From Paracoccus everestensis (GTDB lineage: Bacteria > Pseudomonadota > Alphaproteobacteria > Rhodobacterales > Rhodobacteraceae), in the NCBI RefSeq assembly GCF_021491915.1, contig NZ_CP090836.1:2218501-2282500 (forward strand): a DNA stretch of 64,000 bases. The letters run 5' to 3'. The notes beneath the pieces are model-generated. The model searched no databases. It saw only the letters and a program-made list of their open reading frames with translations, and had not been told where the DNA came from. Each line of letters starts with the position of its first letter. Within the stretch, counting starts at the first letter, position 1. Below, piece by piece: positions 18,042 through 25,590 of the stretch. Both the position numbers and the translations under genes were made by a program.

Positions 18042-18344
18042 ATGTCGTTCGACAAGCAATGGCCTGCACAGGCATTCACGGTCCAGAACGGACCGGACCA
18101 TCCTACTGTTGTCATCGTTAAAGGTCGTGACCGGTGGGCACTTGAGGCGCTCATTCGCGCCGGGGCGAAGGGCTGCACGCCCATTGACCACCCCGGCCCG
18201 CGCTGGTCGGCCTATGTGTTCAAGCTCCGCAAACAGGGCGTCTGCATCGAGACGCTTCATGAAAGCCATGAAGGCCCGTTCCCCGGCCATCACGCCCGCT
18301 ACATCCTCCGGTCCAGCGTGACCTTTGGGCGGAGGGCTGCGTGA
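18042..18344 (+). CDS. Winged-helix domain protein
   Basis: 100 aa. The body RDRWALEALIRAGAKGCTPI followed by HPGPRWSAYVFKLRKQGV is the winged-helix pattern of a small family that I associate with alphaproteobacterial phage-like islands; it ends with a conserved HESHEGPFPGHHARYIL block. It probably binds DNA, perhaps as a repressor or replication accessory. AGGCAAGGA precedes the ATG. Its TGA overlaps the next ATG (TGATG), so it is the first gene of a chain of overlapping genes to 21406. Confidence 0.72.
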   Translation: MSFDKQWPAQAFTVQNGPDHPTVVIVKGRDRWALEALIRAGAKGCTPIDHPGPRWSAYVFKLRKQGVCIETLHESHEGPFPGHHARYILRSSVTFGRRAA

Positions 18345-18556
18345 TGGATCTTGGGACCATTCAGAAGAATGCCCGCGAAGAAATCCGGCTTACGGCTGAA
18401 ACCTTCAAGGGCCATGTCATCATCAACATCCGCGTCTGGTATCAAGATGACGCAGGAGAGATGCGCCCCGGAAAGCAGGGGCTGGCCTTTCGGGTCGACC
18501 TGCTACCCACCGTTCTGGAGACCTTGAGTAGGGCCAGGAAAGGGGGCGCCGCATGA
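18344..18556 (+). CDS. PC4/YdbC-like ssDNA-binding protein
   Basis: 70 aa. REEIRLTAETFKGHVIINIRV then WYQDDAGEMRPGKQGLAFR and a C-terminal helix LLPTVLETLSRARK match the transcriptional coactivator p15 (PC4) C-terminal domain, a dimeric single-stranded DNA-binding fold found in bacteria and phages. Next to a primase-like gene a role on replication intermediates is plausible. ATG 18344 overlaps the preceding stop; its own stop overlaps the next start. Confidence 0.75.
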   Translation: MDLGTIQKNAREEIRLTAETFKGHVIINIRVWYQDDAGEMRPGKQGLAFRVDLLPTVLETLSRARKGGAA

Positions 18557-18654
18557 TGGCGCTCCAGATTTCGCTGCTCTGCCGACGCTACGGGCTTCCC
18601 CAGGAGCGTGCTGCCATGCTGGCCAGATTGATCTGGGGGTATGGCGATGAGTAA
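18553..18654 (+). CDS. Small coupled ORF, 33 aa
   Basis: Encodes 33 residues, MMALQISLLCRRYGL at the start and AAMLARLIWGYGDE at the end. It overlaps the previous gene by 4 nt (ATGA) and the next by 8 nt, so the ribosome would pass through it without a gap. Composition is hydrophobic-basic and it may form one helix. The precise fit between two coupled genes supports translation; the function is unknown. Confidence 0.5.
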   Translation: MMALQISLLCRRYGLPQERAAMLARLIWGYGDE

Positions 18655-19531
18655 GGCGCAGACGCTGACCCTTGCCCTTCGCGGCACATGGCGCCGAAGC
18701 TACGGCTTGGCCTGCTGCCCGGCACACGGCGACAAGCACCCATCCCTGACCATTGCAGGTGCCCTCTCGGGGCGCCTGCTTCTCTCCTGCAAAGCGGGTT
18801 GCAGTTTCATGGACGTTCTTGCAGCTCTGCGTTTGCTGGGTCTCGTAGAAGGTTCGGGCAGCTTCACGCCTCCCAGCCCGGCAGAGATTGCCAAACGCGA
18901 GGCCGAAGAACGTGCTGAGGCGGACAGGGCCGAACGCAGGGCGCTGGCAACCTGGCGTGAAGCCCGGCCTATCACAGGCACCGTGGCTGAAACGTATCTA
19001 CGCGGTCGCGGGATTACCTGTGATTTGCCCCATACGCTGCGGTTTCATCCTGACTGCTGGCACCCGACTGCAAAGCGCTATCCTGCCGTGGTCGCGCTGA
19101 TCGAAGGCCTACCACGCGCTGCCATTCATCGCACCTATCTGCGGCCGGATGGTAGCGGCAAGGCCGGGGTAGAACCGGCCAAGGCCATGCAGGGCGCAGC
19201 CGCAGGTGGCGCTGTGCGCCTTACCGAAGCCGAGGGGCCACTTGTCGTAGCGGAGGGGATAGAAACCGCTCTGAGCCTCGCCAGCGGCCTGCTTTCGCGG
19301 CCTGCCACGATCTGGGCTGCTCTGTCAGCACCAAGCATCGCGTCGCTACGCCTGCCCAACATCGCACCCCACCGGCTCACGATTGCCAGCGATGGCGACA
19401 AGGCTGGCCAAGAGGCTGCCCATAAGCTGGCTGAACGCGCCGATGCGCTGGGCTGGACTGTCAGCCTGCTTCCCGCGCCGCAGGGGCGCGACTGGAACGA
19501 TATTTTGCAGATGAAAGGGGCCAGCGCATGA
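18647..19531 (+). CDS. CHC2-like zinc ribbon / Toprim primase-like protein
   Basis: 294 aa. The N-terminus has a zinc-ribbon-like set (CCPAHGDKHPS, then SCKAGC; residues 23-52) as in DnaG-type primases. A charged helix (80-105) follows. The Toprim domain has LVVAEGIETALS (Glu 203) and ASDGDKAGQEAA (Asp 249/251), then DWNDIL. It probably synthesises primers or unwinds element DNA together with the DUF3987 protein downstream, as the P4 alpha protein does. ATG 18647 is better placed than 18641 relative to GGGGG. The stop overlaps the next start (ATGA). Confidence 0.87.
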   Translation: MSKAQTLTLALRGTWRRSYGLACCPAHGDKHPSLTIAGALSGRLLLSCKAGCSFMDVLAALRLLGLVEGSGSFTPPSPAEIAKREAEERAEADRAERRALATWREARPITGTVAETYLRGRGITCDLPHTLRFHPDCWHPTAKRYPAVVALIEGLPRAAIHRTYLRPDGSGKAGVEPAKAMQGAAAGGAVRLTEAEGPLVVAEGIETALSLASGLLSRPATIWAALSAPSIASLRLPNIAPHRLTIASDGDKAGQEAAHKLAERADALGWTVSLLPAPQGRDWNDILQMKGASA

Positions 19532-21027
19532 ACGCGATGCCCGAACCGATCCCCTTCAAGGCCGAGGGGCCGCAGCCGCTACTTCGGGAAATCCCTCCCG
19601 GGGCAGCATATCCTGTTCATGCTCTCGGGCCGCTGCGGCAGGCTGTAGAGGCGGTGCAGGACATCACCCAGGCTCCGCTCGGCATTGCCGCGCAATCGGC
19701 GCTGTCTGTGGCATCACTGGCCGTTCAGGGCTTCGCTGATGTGGAAACGCTAGGCGGTGATGCGCCCTGTTCCCTGTTCTGTCTGACCATCGCAGAAAGC
19801 GGCGAACGGAAATCGTCCTGCGACCGGCTGCTGATGCGGGGCGTTCGCGACCATGAGAAAGCGCAGGCCGAGATATACCGCGAAGCGGCTGCCGAATTCG
19901 AGGTGGCTCGCGAAATCTGGACCGGCAAACGCAAGCGGATGCTGTCCGAAGCCGTTGGGGCTGACAAGGCAAAGGCTACTGGTGCCGAAGCCGATCTGCG
20001 CGCCTTGGGGGCGGAGCCGCGCGCGCCTTTACTCCCCAGCGTGACGGCGCAGGAACCCACCTTTGAGGGGCTGCTGAAACTGTTTCAGGCAGGGCGCCCG
20101 GCGCTAGGCCTCTTCTCGGACGAAGCCGGTGGTTTCATCGGCGGCCACGCCATGAACAGCGACAACAAGCTGAAAACCATTGCGGGGCTCTCGCAGCTTT
20201 GGAATGGCGACACGGTGAACCGCATACGCTCAGGTGATGGCGCCACCTCCTATCCTGGTCGTCGGCTTGCCATGCACCTGATGGCGCAGCCTGTAGCTGC
20301 CCGCCCGCTCATGGCTGATCCGCAGGCATCGGGACAAGGCTTCCTGGCGCGTTTCCTGATCACCGAACCTCCCACTGCCATTGGCACCCGTCTGCGCCGG
20401 GGACATGACGTGGCAAGCGAGGTAGCCGTTTCTGCCTTCACGGCGCGGCTCAGTGAATTGCTGGCAGCCCCCATGCCTACGGGTGACAGCCCGCAGGAAT
20501 TGACGCCTGAGCGCCTTCCCTTGTCAGGCGGGGCAAAGGAACTGCTGTGGCGCTTCTATGACGCGGTGGAACGAGCCCAGGGGCAAGGGCAACAGATGGA
20601 GCATGTTCGCGCTTATGCCAGCAAGGCGGCGGAGCAGGCGGCGCGCATTGCCGGGGTGCTGACCCTCTGGGCAGACCTGAATGCTTCCGAGGTATCCCCG
20701 CAAGCAATGGGTTGGGGTATCGAGCTGGCGCAATTCTATCTGGGCGAGGCCCAGCGCCTGGCTGAGGCAGGGCTTGTATCGGAGGACACTGCGAAGGCCG
20801 AGCGGCTGCGTGTCTGGCTGCTGGATAGCTGGCCGCATGATGTGGTGATGCCGAGCGAGATTTTGAACAAAGGCCCGAACGCACTCCGCGAACGTGCAAA
20901 GTTGGCTGGACCGCTGGGCGTGCTGGTCAAGACCGGCTGGCTCGCTCCGCTTCCGGAGGGCGAGTTCATCCGAGGCGCTGCTCGCAAGGAAGCCTATCGG
21001 ATTGTGAGGATTGGCCATGCTCTTTGA
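19528..21027 (+). CDS. DUF3987 (YfjI-like) replication protein
   Basis: 499 aa. Matches the YfjI/DUF3987 pattern: a first domain with CLTIAESGERKSSCDRLL, a P-loop-like position but without a canonical Walker A, then a coiled region with EFEVAREIWTGKRKRML. The central EPTFEGLLKLFQAGRPALGL and LFSDEAGGFIGGH follow, and a helical C-terminus. In integrative elements this protein accompanies a Toprim primase and is thought to act as the replicative helicase or initiator partner. Overlap with the flanking genes indicates one operon. Confidence 0.85.
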   Translation: MNAMPEPIPFKAEGPQPLLREIPPGAAYPVHALGPLRQAVEAVQDITQAPLGIAAQSALSVASLAVQGFADVETLGGDAPCSLFCLTIAESGERKSSCDRLLMRGVRDHEKAQAEIYREAAAEFEVAREIWTGKRKRMLSEAVGADKAKATGAEADLRALGAEPRAPLLPSVTAQEPTFEGLLKLFQAGRPALGLFSDEAGGFIGGHAMNSDNKLKTIAGLSQLWNGDTVNRIRSGDGATSYPGRRLAMHLMAQPVAARPLMADPQASGQGFLARFLITEPPTAIGTRLRRGHDVASEVAVSAFTARLSELLAAPMPTGDSPQELTPERLPLSGGAKELLWRFYDAVERAQGQGQQMEHVRAYASKAAEQAARIAGVLTLWADLNASEVSPQAMGWGIELAQFYLGEAQRLAEAGLVSEDTAKAERLRVWLLDSWPHDVVMPSEILNKGPNALRERAKLAGPLGVLVKTGWLAPLPEGEFIRGAARKEAYRIVRIGHAL

Positions 21028-21406
21028 TGTCAAGGCGGCACTGGCCGAAATCTTGGACGTCGGCGTTGCGATACCCGCGATTTTCGCGATTTCTCAAGAG
21101 GAGCCACCGGCCAAATCGCAAGAATCGCGACAATTGCAACCCTCCCGCGTCGATCTGCCCGCACAGGCGGACGACAATGCCTCCGATCCGCCAGCGCTAG
21201 TAAGCGCTGACGGCTACTGCCGGACCTGGTCCGGTCGCATCGTTCGGTTGGATGAATGGCGCCGCTTATCCGAATGGGACCGACATGGGCCGGATGGGCG
21301 GATGTTCTGCGGCATCTGCAATGAATGGGCCGAGCCGAAGGGGACATGCTCGCAAGCCTCCTGCTGGCGCAGAACTTCATCTCACCGTTCAGGGAGCCAA
21401 CAATGA
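21017..21406 (+). CDS. Small Cys-containing island protein with embedded iterons
   Basis: 129 aa from ATG 21017, which lies inside the end of the DUF3987 gene. The N-terminal half is low-complexity and encodes the iteron-like DNA repeat at 21065-21140. The C-terminal half (VSADGYCRTWSGRIV, then MFCGICNEWAEP) has a CxxC that could bind zinc. Homologous small genes often end such primase modules in alphaproteobacterial elements; the function is unknown. The coding sequence may exist partly to carry the repeats. Confidence 0.65.
   Translation: MLFDVKAALAEILDVGVAIPAIFAISQEEPPAKSQESRQLQPSRVDLPAQADDNASDPPALVSADGYCRTWSGRIVRLDEWRRLSEWDRHGPDGRMFCGICNEWAEPKGTCSQASCWRRTSSHRSGSQQ
21065..21140. repeat. 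Iteron-like inverted repeat, candidate replication origin
   Basis: 28-nt arms at 21065-21092 and 21113-21140 match at 22 of 28 positions as an inverted repeat across a 20-nt spacer. Both arms are built from iterated GCGATTT / AAATCGC units. The same unit occurs three times at 32980-33005. The position directly after the primase and DUF3987 genes suggests an origin or initiator-binding site. Confidence 0.5.
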
Positions 21407-21513
21407 CGAATAGCAATCGCTCATGGTTGAAGAAAAACGCGGCGGCAATCAGCGCGCGGGTTGCGAGACGAGCATTGGCCTATCGGGAGGATGGCTCATA
21501 CCAACGGCCTTAA
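21403..21513 (+). pseudogene. Small gene truncated by IS630 insertion
   Basis: Begins MTNSNRSWLKKNAAA with a good AGGGAG site 7 nt upstream, so the 5' end looks genuine. At codon 33 the frame enters the IS630 terminal sequence (from 21499) and stops four codons later. The original 3' part is missing; what it encoded cannot be told. It would have been the next gene of the replication operon. Confidence 0.55.
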
Positions 21514-21796
21514 CCATTGACTGCTTTAGCGTATTCGCGCGTAGCGATTGATCGGACGCGCTCGGGTCGTTTGCGAAAGCGTTCCATGCGGCGCAGCATC
21601 GGTCGACGATGTCGTCGTAGGTGTCGAAGACGGAGATGGCGAGGCAGTTCGCCCGCAGATAGGCCCAGATGTTCTCGACCGGGTTCAGTTCTGGCGCATA
21701 GGGCGGGAGCGTCACGATGGTGATGTTGTCGGGGATGCGCAGGGCGCTGGAGCCATGCCAGCCGGCGCCGTCCATCACGAGCACGGCGTGTGCGCC
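21499..21796 (-). mobile_element. IS630-family transposase, 3' fragment
   Basis: The minus strand encodes about 95 residues of a DDE transposase C-terminus: HAVLVMDGAGWHGSS (second catalytic Asp) and LPPYAPELNPVENIWAYLRA (the catalytic Glu is in NPVENIW), typical of IS630. The left end carries the terminal inverted repeat starting TACCAACGGCCTTAA at a TA dinucleotide. The N-terminal half and the other end are absent, with an abrupt junction near 21796. It is a dead remnant. Confidence 0.85.
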
Positions 21797-22123
21797 TCAG
21801 GCGAAACGAGCCAGATAGGCAAGTAGCCCCGAAGAGAGGTGTCTCGCCGAAGGTTCAGAGGCTGATCTTTGTTACTTTCAGTGGCCCTACTTCTTGCCGT
21901 TTTGCTGCTGTGGTTCACTGAAGAACGCCTGAATTTGTCTATGAAATTAGATATAAGCACGGTTGAAGGTCGCCGTCCGACGTCTCTCGGCGTCGGTTCT
22001 GGACCCGGCAATGTACTGTTTTTTTGGATAACTCATTAAAAGTAAGCTGGAAACTTCACCAGTAACTGAGTATTGGTGATCTGGGCATTGTAGGTGGCCC
22101 AAGTTTATTAAGGGGTACTCAAG
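21797..22123. other. Non-coding gap before the VPLPA-CTERM gene
   Basis: 327 bp without a convincing gene. It is AT-richer than its surroundings, holds a small hairpin CCGACG/CGTCGG (21977-21996) and a T7 run near 22019, and probably contains the promoter of the 22124 gene. Confidence 0.4.
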
Positions 22124-22855
22124 ATGAGAAAGTTTCTTGGCGCTGCGGCTTCCGTTGCGGTTCTTGTGACTGGGGCACAAGCCTTCGCGGCAACCTTGGT
22201 CATTGACAGCTTCGGCGACCAACAGCGCGTTCAGGACACGCCGACGAACAACCCCAACAATTCGCAGGTTGCGGCCGATGTTCTTGGTGGGTTTCGGGAT
22301 TTGCAAGTCCTTAACACCGATGCGGATGGCAACAATCAAGGGGCTACGGAACTTCACGTTACCGGTGGCAACCTGAAGTTCTCCAACGTGGCGGGTGCAC
22401 AGGGTGAGGGCTACCTCACCTATGACGGGGATGATGATGCTACTTCCGTCAATACCACTGGATTGGGTGGCGTTAACCTGCTGATCGGTGCCAATCCTTA
22501 CCTCTTCTTCGCCGAACCGGCAGACGTAAAGTTCGACAACACTGCCTTTTTCCGGGTTGAAGCCTGGGATATGAACGGTGGAACGGCGGTCTACGAAGAA
22601 ACACTGACGGCATCCTATGATCCGCGGCTGTTCTTCAGCGACTTCACGACCACTGCCGGCTTTGACTTTGGCAACCTTGGCGCGCTGCAGTTCTTCATCA
22701 GCTCGACTGGTTTGGCCGACTCGGTAGATGGTGCAATCACTCAGATCGAGGTTCGGGCAGACGATGTTGCCCCGATCCCGCTCCCCGCGTCCGGCCTGTT
22801 GCTGCTGGGTGGCATGGGCGGTCTGACCTTCCTGCGCCGGCGCCAGAAGGCCTGA
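22124..22855 (+). CDS. Exported protein with VPLPA-CTERM sorting signal
   Basis: 243 aa. Signal peptide MRKFLGAAASVAVLVTGAQAFA. The middle is an acidic, Asn/Asp/Gly-rich beta-type domain with few Lys and no Cys (for example TLVIDSFGDQQRV and GGNLKFSNVAGAQGEGYLTY). The C-terminus PIPLPASGLLLLGGMGGL followed by TFLRRRQ is the VPLPA variant of the PEP-CTERM signal: short motif, hydrophobic span, basic end. Such proteins are sorted by an exosortase to the cell surface or matrix. No exosortase is in the window. It is a single gene with its own terminator. Confidence 0.85.
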   Translation: MRKFLGAAASVAVLVTGAQAFAATLVIDSFGDQQRVQDTPTNNPNNSQVAADVLGGFRDLQVLNTDADGNNQGATELHVTGGNLKFSNVAGAQGEGYLTYDGDDDATSVNTTGLGGVNLLIGANPYLFFAEPADVKFDNTAFFRVEAWDMNGGTAVYEETLTASYDPRLFFSDFTTTAGFDFGNLGALQFFISSTGLADSVDGAITQIEVRADDVAPIPLPASGLLLLGGMGGLTFLRRRQKA

Positions 22856-22886
22856 TCTTGAAGGCATCTAAGTGGCTGTAGAAAGG

Positions 22887-22917
22887 GCGCCGCTCCGCTT
22901 CCGGATCGGCGCTTTTT
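22887..22917 (+). terminator. Terminator of the VPLPA-CTERM gene
   Basis: GCGCCG (22887-22892) pairs with CGGCGC (22907-22912) around a 14-nt loop that can itself fold, followed by TTTTT (22913-22917), 32 bp after the stop. Confidence 0.75.
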
Positions 22918-23275
22918 GACTGCGGCTGACGTGCTCATCAGAAGAAGTCCCATGCCGATACCCTTGTGTAACATCCTGTGAGCGAGGCTCGGGCAGCAAG
23001 GCAAGGGCGACAAATCAACTTTGCCAGTTCGCGACAATTCTACTTGGCGCTTACGACCCTATCCGTGGCTATCGGGTGCTATGGAATAGCCGGAGTAAGA
23101 ACTGCGGGACACCCTTCTGCCCTCGACCATTTGCAGCGCGGCAGGCTGCGATAGACCTCGAGCTGCAGGTCGCGGAAGATTTCGTCCACCACGACGCTCT
23201 CCGGACGGCAGCAATCGATATCCGCGAACGGGGGGCGGCAGGACCGGCGGCGAACTGCTGCGCCCTCAAAAGACC
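22918..23275. other. Degraded stretch before the 198-aa gene
   Basis: 358 bp. One frame (from about 22990 to 23280) is open and could be decayed coding sequence continuing into the next gene after a frame change, but no domain is recognisable. Nothing else is seen. Confidence 0.35.
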
Positions 23276-23872
23276 GTGGAAGCGGCGGCAGAGGCCATTA
23301 CAGACGCGACCCCGGCAGAACTGCGCGCTATGCGGTCCGGTGTCGTCGGACAGATTGAGCATATTCTGGGCAACGTCCGCACTGTGGCTTCTGACCCGAA
23401 TGTTGACGCGCGGCAGGCAATGGCGGCCTACAAGGAACTGTCCAGCCCGAACGCCCAGCGCAAGATGGAGGCGCTGTTCGGCGATGACTGGCCCAACATC
23501 CAGAAGACACTGGACCAAGCCGGTTCTGCCTCGGGTCTACGTGCGTCAACCGCCGCCAACAGCCGGACAGCAGGGCGTGAGGCGTTCCGTGCCCTTCCGG
23601 ACGATGCCACTGCCCCCAGCGCCTTGGCGCGCGGTGAGCCCATTGGGACGGCACGCAGCATGTGGCAACGTATGACCGGGGCATCACCTGAAAACATACA
23701 TCGCGTTCAAGCTGGCGTTCGGGACCAGCTTGCTGACGTTTTGACAAAGGGACAGGCCAGCGACCTCATGGAGATGATCGAGAAAGCACGCCGCGCGGCG
23801 AAGTCCAACCCGGCTCTACCGGGCCGCGCCAATAGGGCTGCAATTACTGCACTCCTTGCGGCAGCGCCCTAG
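23276..23872 (+). CDS. Helical phage-like protein, possibly a C-terminal remnant
   Basis: 198 aa from GTG 23276; the frame is open upstream to a TAA at 23096, so the start is uncertain. The sequence is alpha-helical and Ala-rich (TPAELRAMRSGVVGQIEHIL, then NAQRKMEALFGDDWPNIQKT). It ends ANRAAITALLAAAP, a hydrophobic tail often seen at the end of large phage virion-internal or injection proteins. I suspect it is the surviving 3' end of such a gene, because no promoter, ribosome binding site or partner gene is evident. Function is not assigned. Confidence 0.45.
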   Translation: MEAAAEAITDATPAELRAMRSGVVGQIEHILGNVRTVASDPNVDARQAMAAYKELSSPNAQRKMEALFGDDWPNIQKTLDQAGSASGLRASTAANSRTAGREAFRALPDDATAPSALARGEPIGTARSMWQRMTGASPENIHRVQAGVRDQLADVLTKGQASDLMEMIEKARRAAKSNPALPGRANRAAITALLAAAP

Positions 23873-23873
23873 G

Positions 23874-24041
23874 TCAGTTCTGGGCTAGCAGGGCCGTTGC
23901 GGCAGTGAGAAACAAGCAGACCAGCCACATGACTACGTATCGAACGGAAGCCTGGCCGGTCTCCCCTTCGGATCGGTTCATCTTCGCGATAGAATAGCAG
24001 CCCAATAGCGTGATGGCGTTCGCACACAGCACCGCCCACAT
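23874..24041 (-). CDS. Small two-span membrane protein
   Basis: 55 aa, MWAVLCANAITLLGCYSIAK at the start, a short polar loop MNRSEGETGQAS, then YVVMWLVCLFLTAATALLA. Two predicted membrane helices (about residues 2-19 and 34-52) join through a charged loop, the size and layout of a small holin-like or anti-holin-like protein. The coding pattern is convincing, but the ribosome binding site is weak. It converges on the 198-aa gene, with one base between stops. Confidence 0.5.
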   Translation of the reverse strand: MWAVLCANAITLLGCYSIAKMNRSEGETGQASVRYVVMWLVCLFLTAATALLAQN

Positions 24042-24351
24042 TGTCTGAAAGAAATCCTAATCCATCACGCTAATATGTAGCCCCAGCAACCCTTCCGGCA
24101 AGTGTGGTGGTTCATGGTGTTCGGCAGCAGTTCTATCGAAAGGCGAGTTAAACAAACCTGCGGAAAACCTGCCTGACGAAAACGCGAACCACGCATTTGC
24201 CGCTTTTTTCAGGCACCCTAGGCCGTCTAAATGGCCGTCAGATGCAGCAAAGCGGTTCAAGGTGGCTGGTTAAGGAGGCTACTTCATATTTACAAGGAGG
24301 TGAACGGTTCCAACGCGTTGACCCCTTTATAACCCACGAAATGGAGTTCCG
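24042..24351. other. Gap with two orphan Shine-Dalgarno-like motifs
   Basis: 310 bp, no gene supported. AAGGAGG at 24272-24278 and AAGGAGGTGA at 24294-24303 are near-perfect anti-16S matches, yet neither is followed by a start codon with a useful frame, which suggests a deleted or very short leader gene. Confidence 0.35.
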
Positions 24352-24630
24352 ATGCCCGCTCCCGATCCGTCCGGTGTATCCATTACCGAGCTTCCCAACG
24401 GCGGCTGGTCGCTGCTGATCGAAACCTTCATGCTGTCGGGCCGAACCCAGCGCAAGCACCGGGCCAAGCGGATCCTGATCAACTTGAGGCGGGATGGCTG
24501 GTCGTGCCAATGGTGCCGTGAGCCGGTTCCGGAATGGCGCCGGGCGGATGCTGCCTATTGTTGCGCGGGGTGCAGACGCCGGGCAGCCAGGGCTCGTCGA
24601 ACCGACGCGCAGGATGGTATATGGCGCTAG
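24352..24630 (+). CDS. Hypothetical protein with C-terminal zinc-finger-like motif
   Basis: 92 aa. The first half (SITELPNGGWSLLIETFMLS) is beta-like. The second half, CQWCREPVPEWRRADAAYCC followed by AGCRRRAARARR, has the spacing CxxC-x16-CxxxC of a small treble-clef or FCS-like zinc finger with a basic tail, so nucleic-acid binding is plausible. A GGAG lies upstream of the ATG. The function is unknown; similar small finger proteins are common in phage-like islands. Confidence 0.55.
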   Translation: MPAPDPSGVSITELPNGGWSLLIETFMLSGRTQRKHRAKRILINLRRDGWSCQWCREPVPEWRRADAAYCCAGCRRRAARARRTDAQDGIWR

Positions 24631-24749
24631 ATGTCACATGGGCTGGCCGTTTCTCGATGGGTATAGGGGCGGCGGCAGGCTGAGAAGGCATAGTGCTTTT
24701 TTCAGGCGGTCTACTCCAGCAATTCCCTGGCCGCTAAGGGCCAGCCGTT

Positions 24750-24995
24750 TTAGACTTTTGGCGGTAAGCGGCACAGCATCAGGTCCATGCTGTATCTCCC
24801 ATCCCGCGACGTTTCACTGCTCTCCAGCGATACCCGTTCGATCAAGCCGCCAATATCGATTACCCCTTCGTGAAACTCCGCGAACTCCGCCTTGGTCATG
24901 TCCGTTCTTGTTCGGAACAGGATAGAGCCATCTGCGTCTTGGACCGGACCGGCTAACGGCGCGCTGCCATCAAGCCTCAAGAAACCGTCACTCAT
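24750..24995 (-). CDS. Tandem paralogue B, 81-aa hypothetical
   Basis: 81 aa, MSDGFLRLDGSAPLAG at the start. It aligns end to end with the adjacent upstream gene: both have an N-terminal beta hairpin, a shared HEG-x-I-x-G-x-ERV-x-ES core (here FHEGVIDIGGLIERVSLESS), a DG turn and a C-terminal strand. Neither has a signal peptide. The ATG overlaps the stop of its neighbour (ATGA), so they are co-translated. An inverted repeat CTGGCC/GGCCAG just beyond the stop could act as a terminator. Function unknown. Confidence 0.6.
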   Translation of the reverse strand: MSDGFLRLDGSAPLAGPVQDADGSILFRTRTDMTKAEFAEFHEGVIDIGGLIERVSLESSETSRDGRYSMDLMLCRLPPKV

Positions 24996-25237
24996 GCTCT
25001 GGCTTCCGGCTTAAACCTGCGAAGGGTAATCTCGCAGCCGCCATCATCAGTCGCCCTGTAGCTCTCAACTACAACCCGCTCTGTTTGCCCGTTGATCGCG
25101 AGTTGCCCTTCGTGCGGCCCATTGATTTGGCTCTCGTCCAGCGCATCCGATGCCTGAAACCGGGCATAATCACCGCCGGTTTCTACCTCGCCGCTGATTT
25201 GATTGATGCCCTCAAGGGTCAGGGTGGCCTTTGTCAT
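24992..25237 (-). CDS. Tandem paralogue A, 81-aa hypothetical
   Basis: 81 aa, beginning MTKATLTLEGINQISGEVET, with the core PHEGQLAINGQTERVVVESY and a basic end RRFKPEARA. The same length and fold pattern as the downstream gene indicate an old tandem duplication. A GGAGG sits 8 nt before the ATG. The small all-beta profile could suit a phage-structure, immunity or binding protein, but nothing identifies which. Confidence 0.6.
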   Translation of the reverse strand: MTKATLTLEGINQISGEVETGGDYARFQASDALDESQINGPHEGQLAINGQTERVVVESYRATDDGGCEITLRRFKPEARA

Positions 25238-25590
25238 GCTTGGTCCTCCATCGGATCATCCGGGGCATAACGGCCGGGTGGCGAAAAAGGGGCCAAGGTT
25301 CGTCGGGATGACGCTCACATTACGGAGGCGGGTTTCCACTAAGGCACCCACGAAAGGGCGCCCATGGGACGCTGGAAACGCGCCGACGCCGGGTGTTGAA
25401 AAACAATCGAGAAAATCAAGAACAAGGTCGCCAGTATACCCTACGCCCCCGGCAGGGCCTTCGGAGAACGAGCGTCTTTTGGGGTGGCACGGAGTGACGC
25501 GGCCCTAAAAGGCAAAGCGAGTTTTGCCATTTTGAGTTTTCACGAGAATGGCGAAAATGGGGTGGGACATCTCAATAGCTGGAGTCCCTT
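25238..25590. other. Gap upstream of relaxase-like gene, candidate oriT
   Basis: 353 bp without a gene. A hairpin TTTTGCCATT (25522-25531) / AATGGCGAAAA (25547-25557) with one unpaired base lies 34 bp before the 25591 gene, and an AGTATACCCTACG stretch lies near 25433. In mobilizable elements the transfer origin is normally next to the relaxase gene. Confidence 0.35.

Noticed and set aside
24720..24750. Rho-independent terminator at 24727-24743
   Set aside because: The CTGGCC/GGCCAG stem is only 6 bp and the T run is short and interrupted; mentioned only as a possibility for the 24750 gene.
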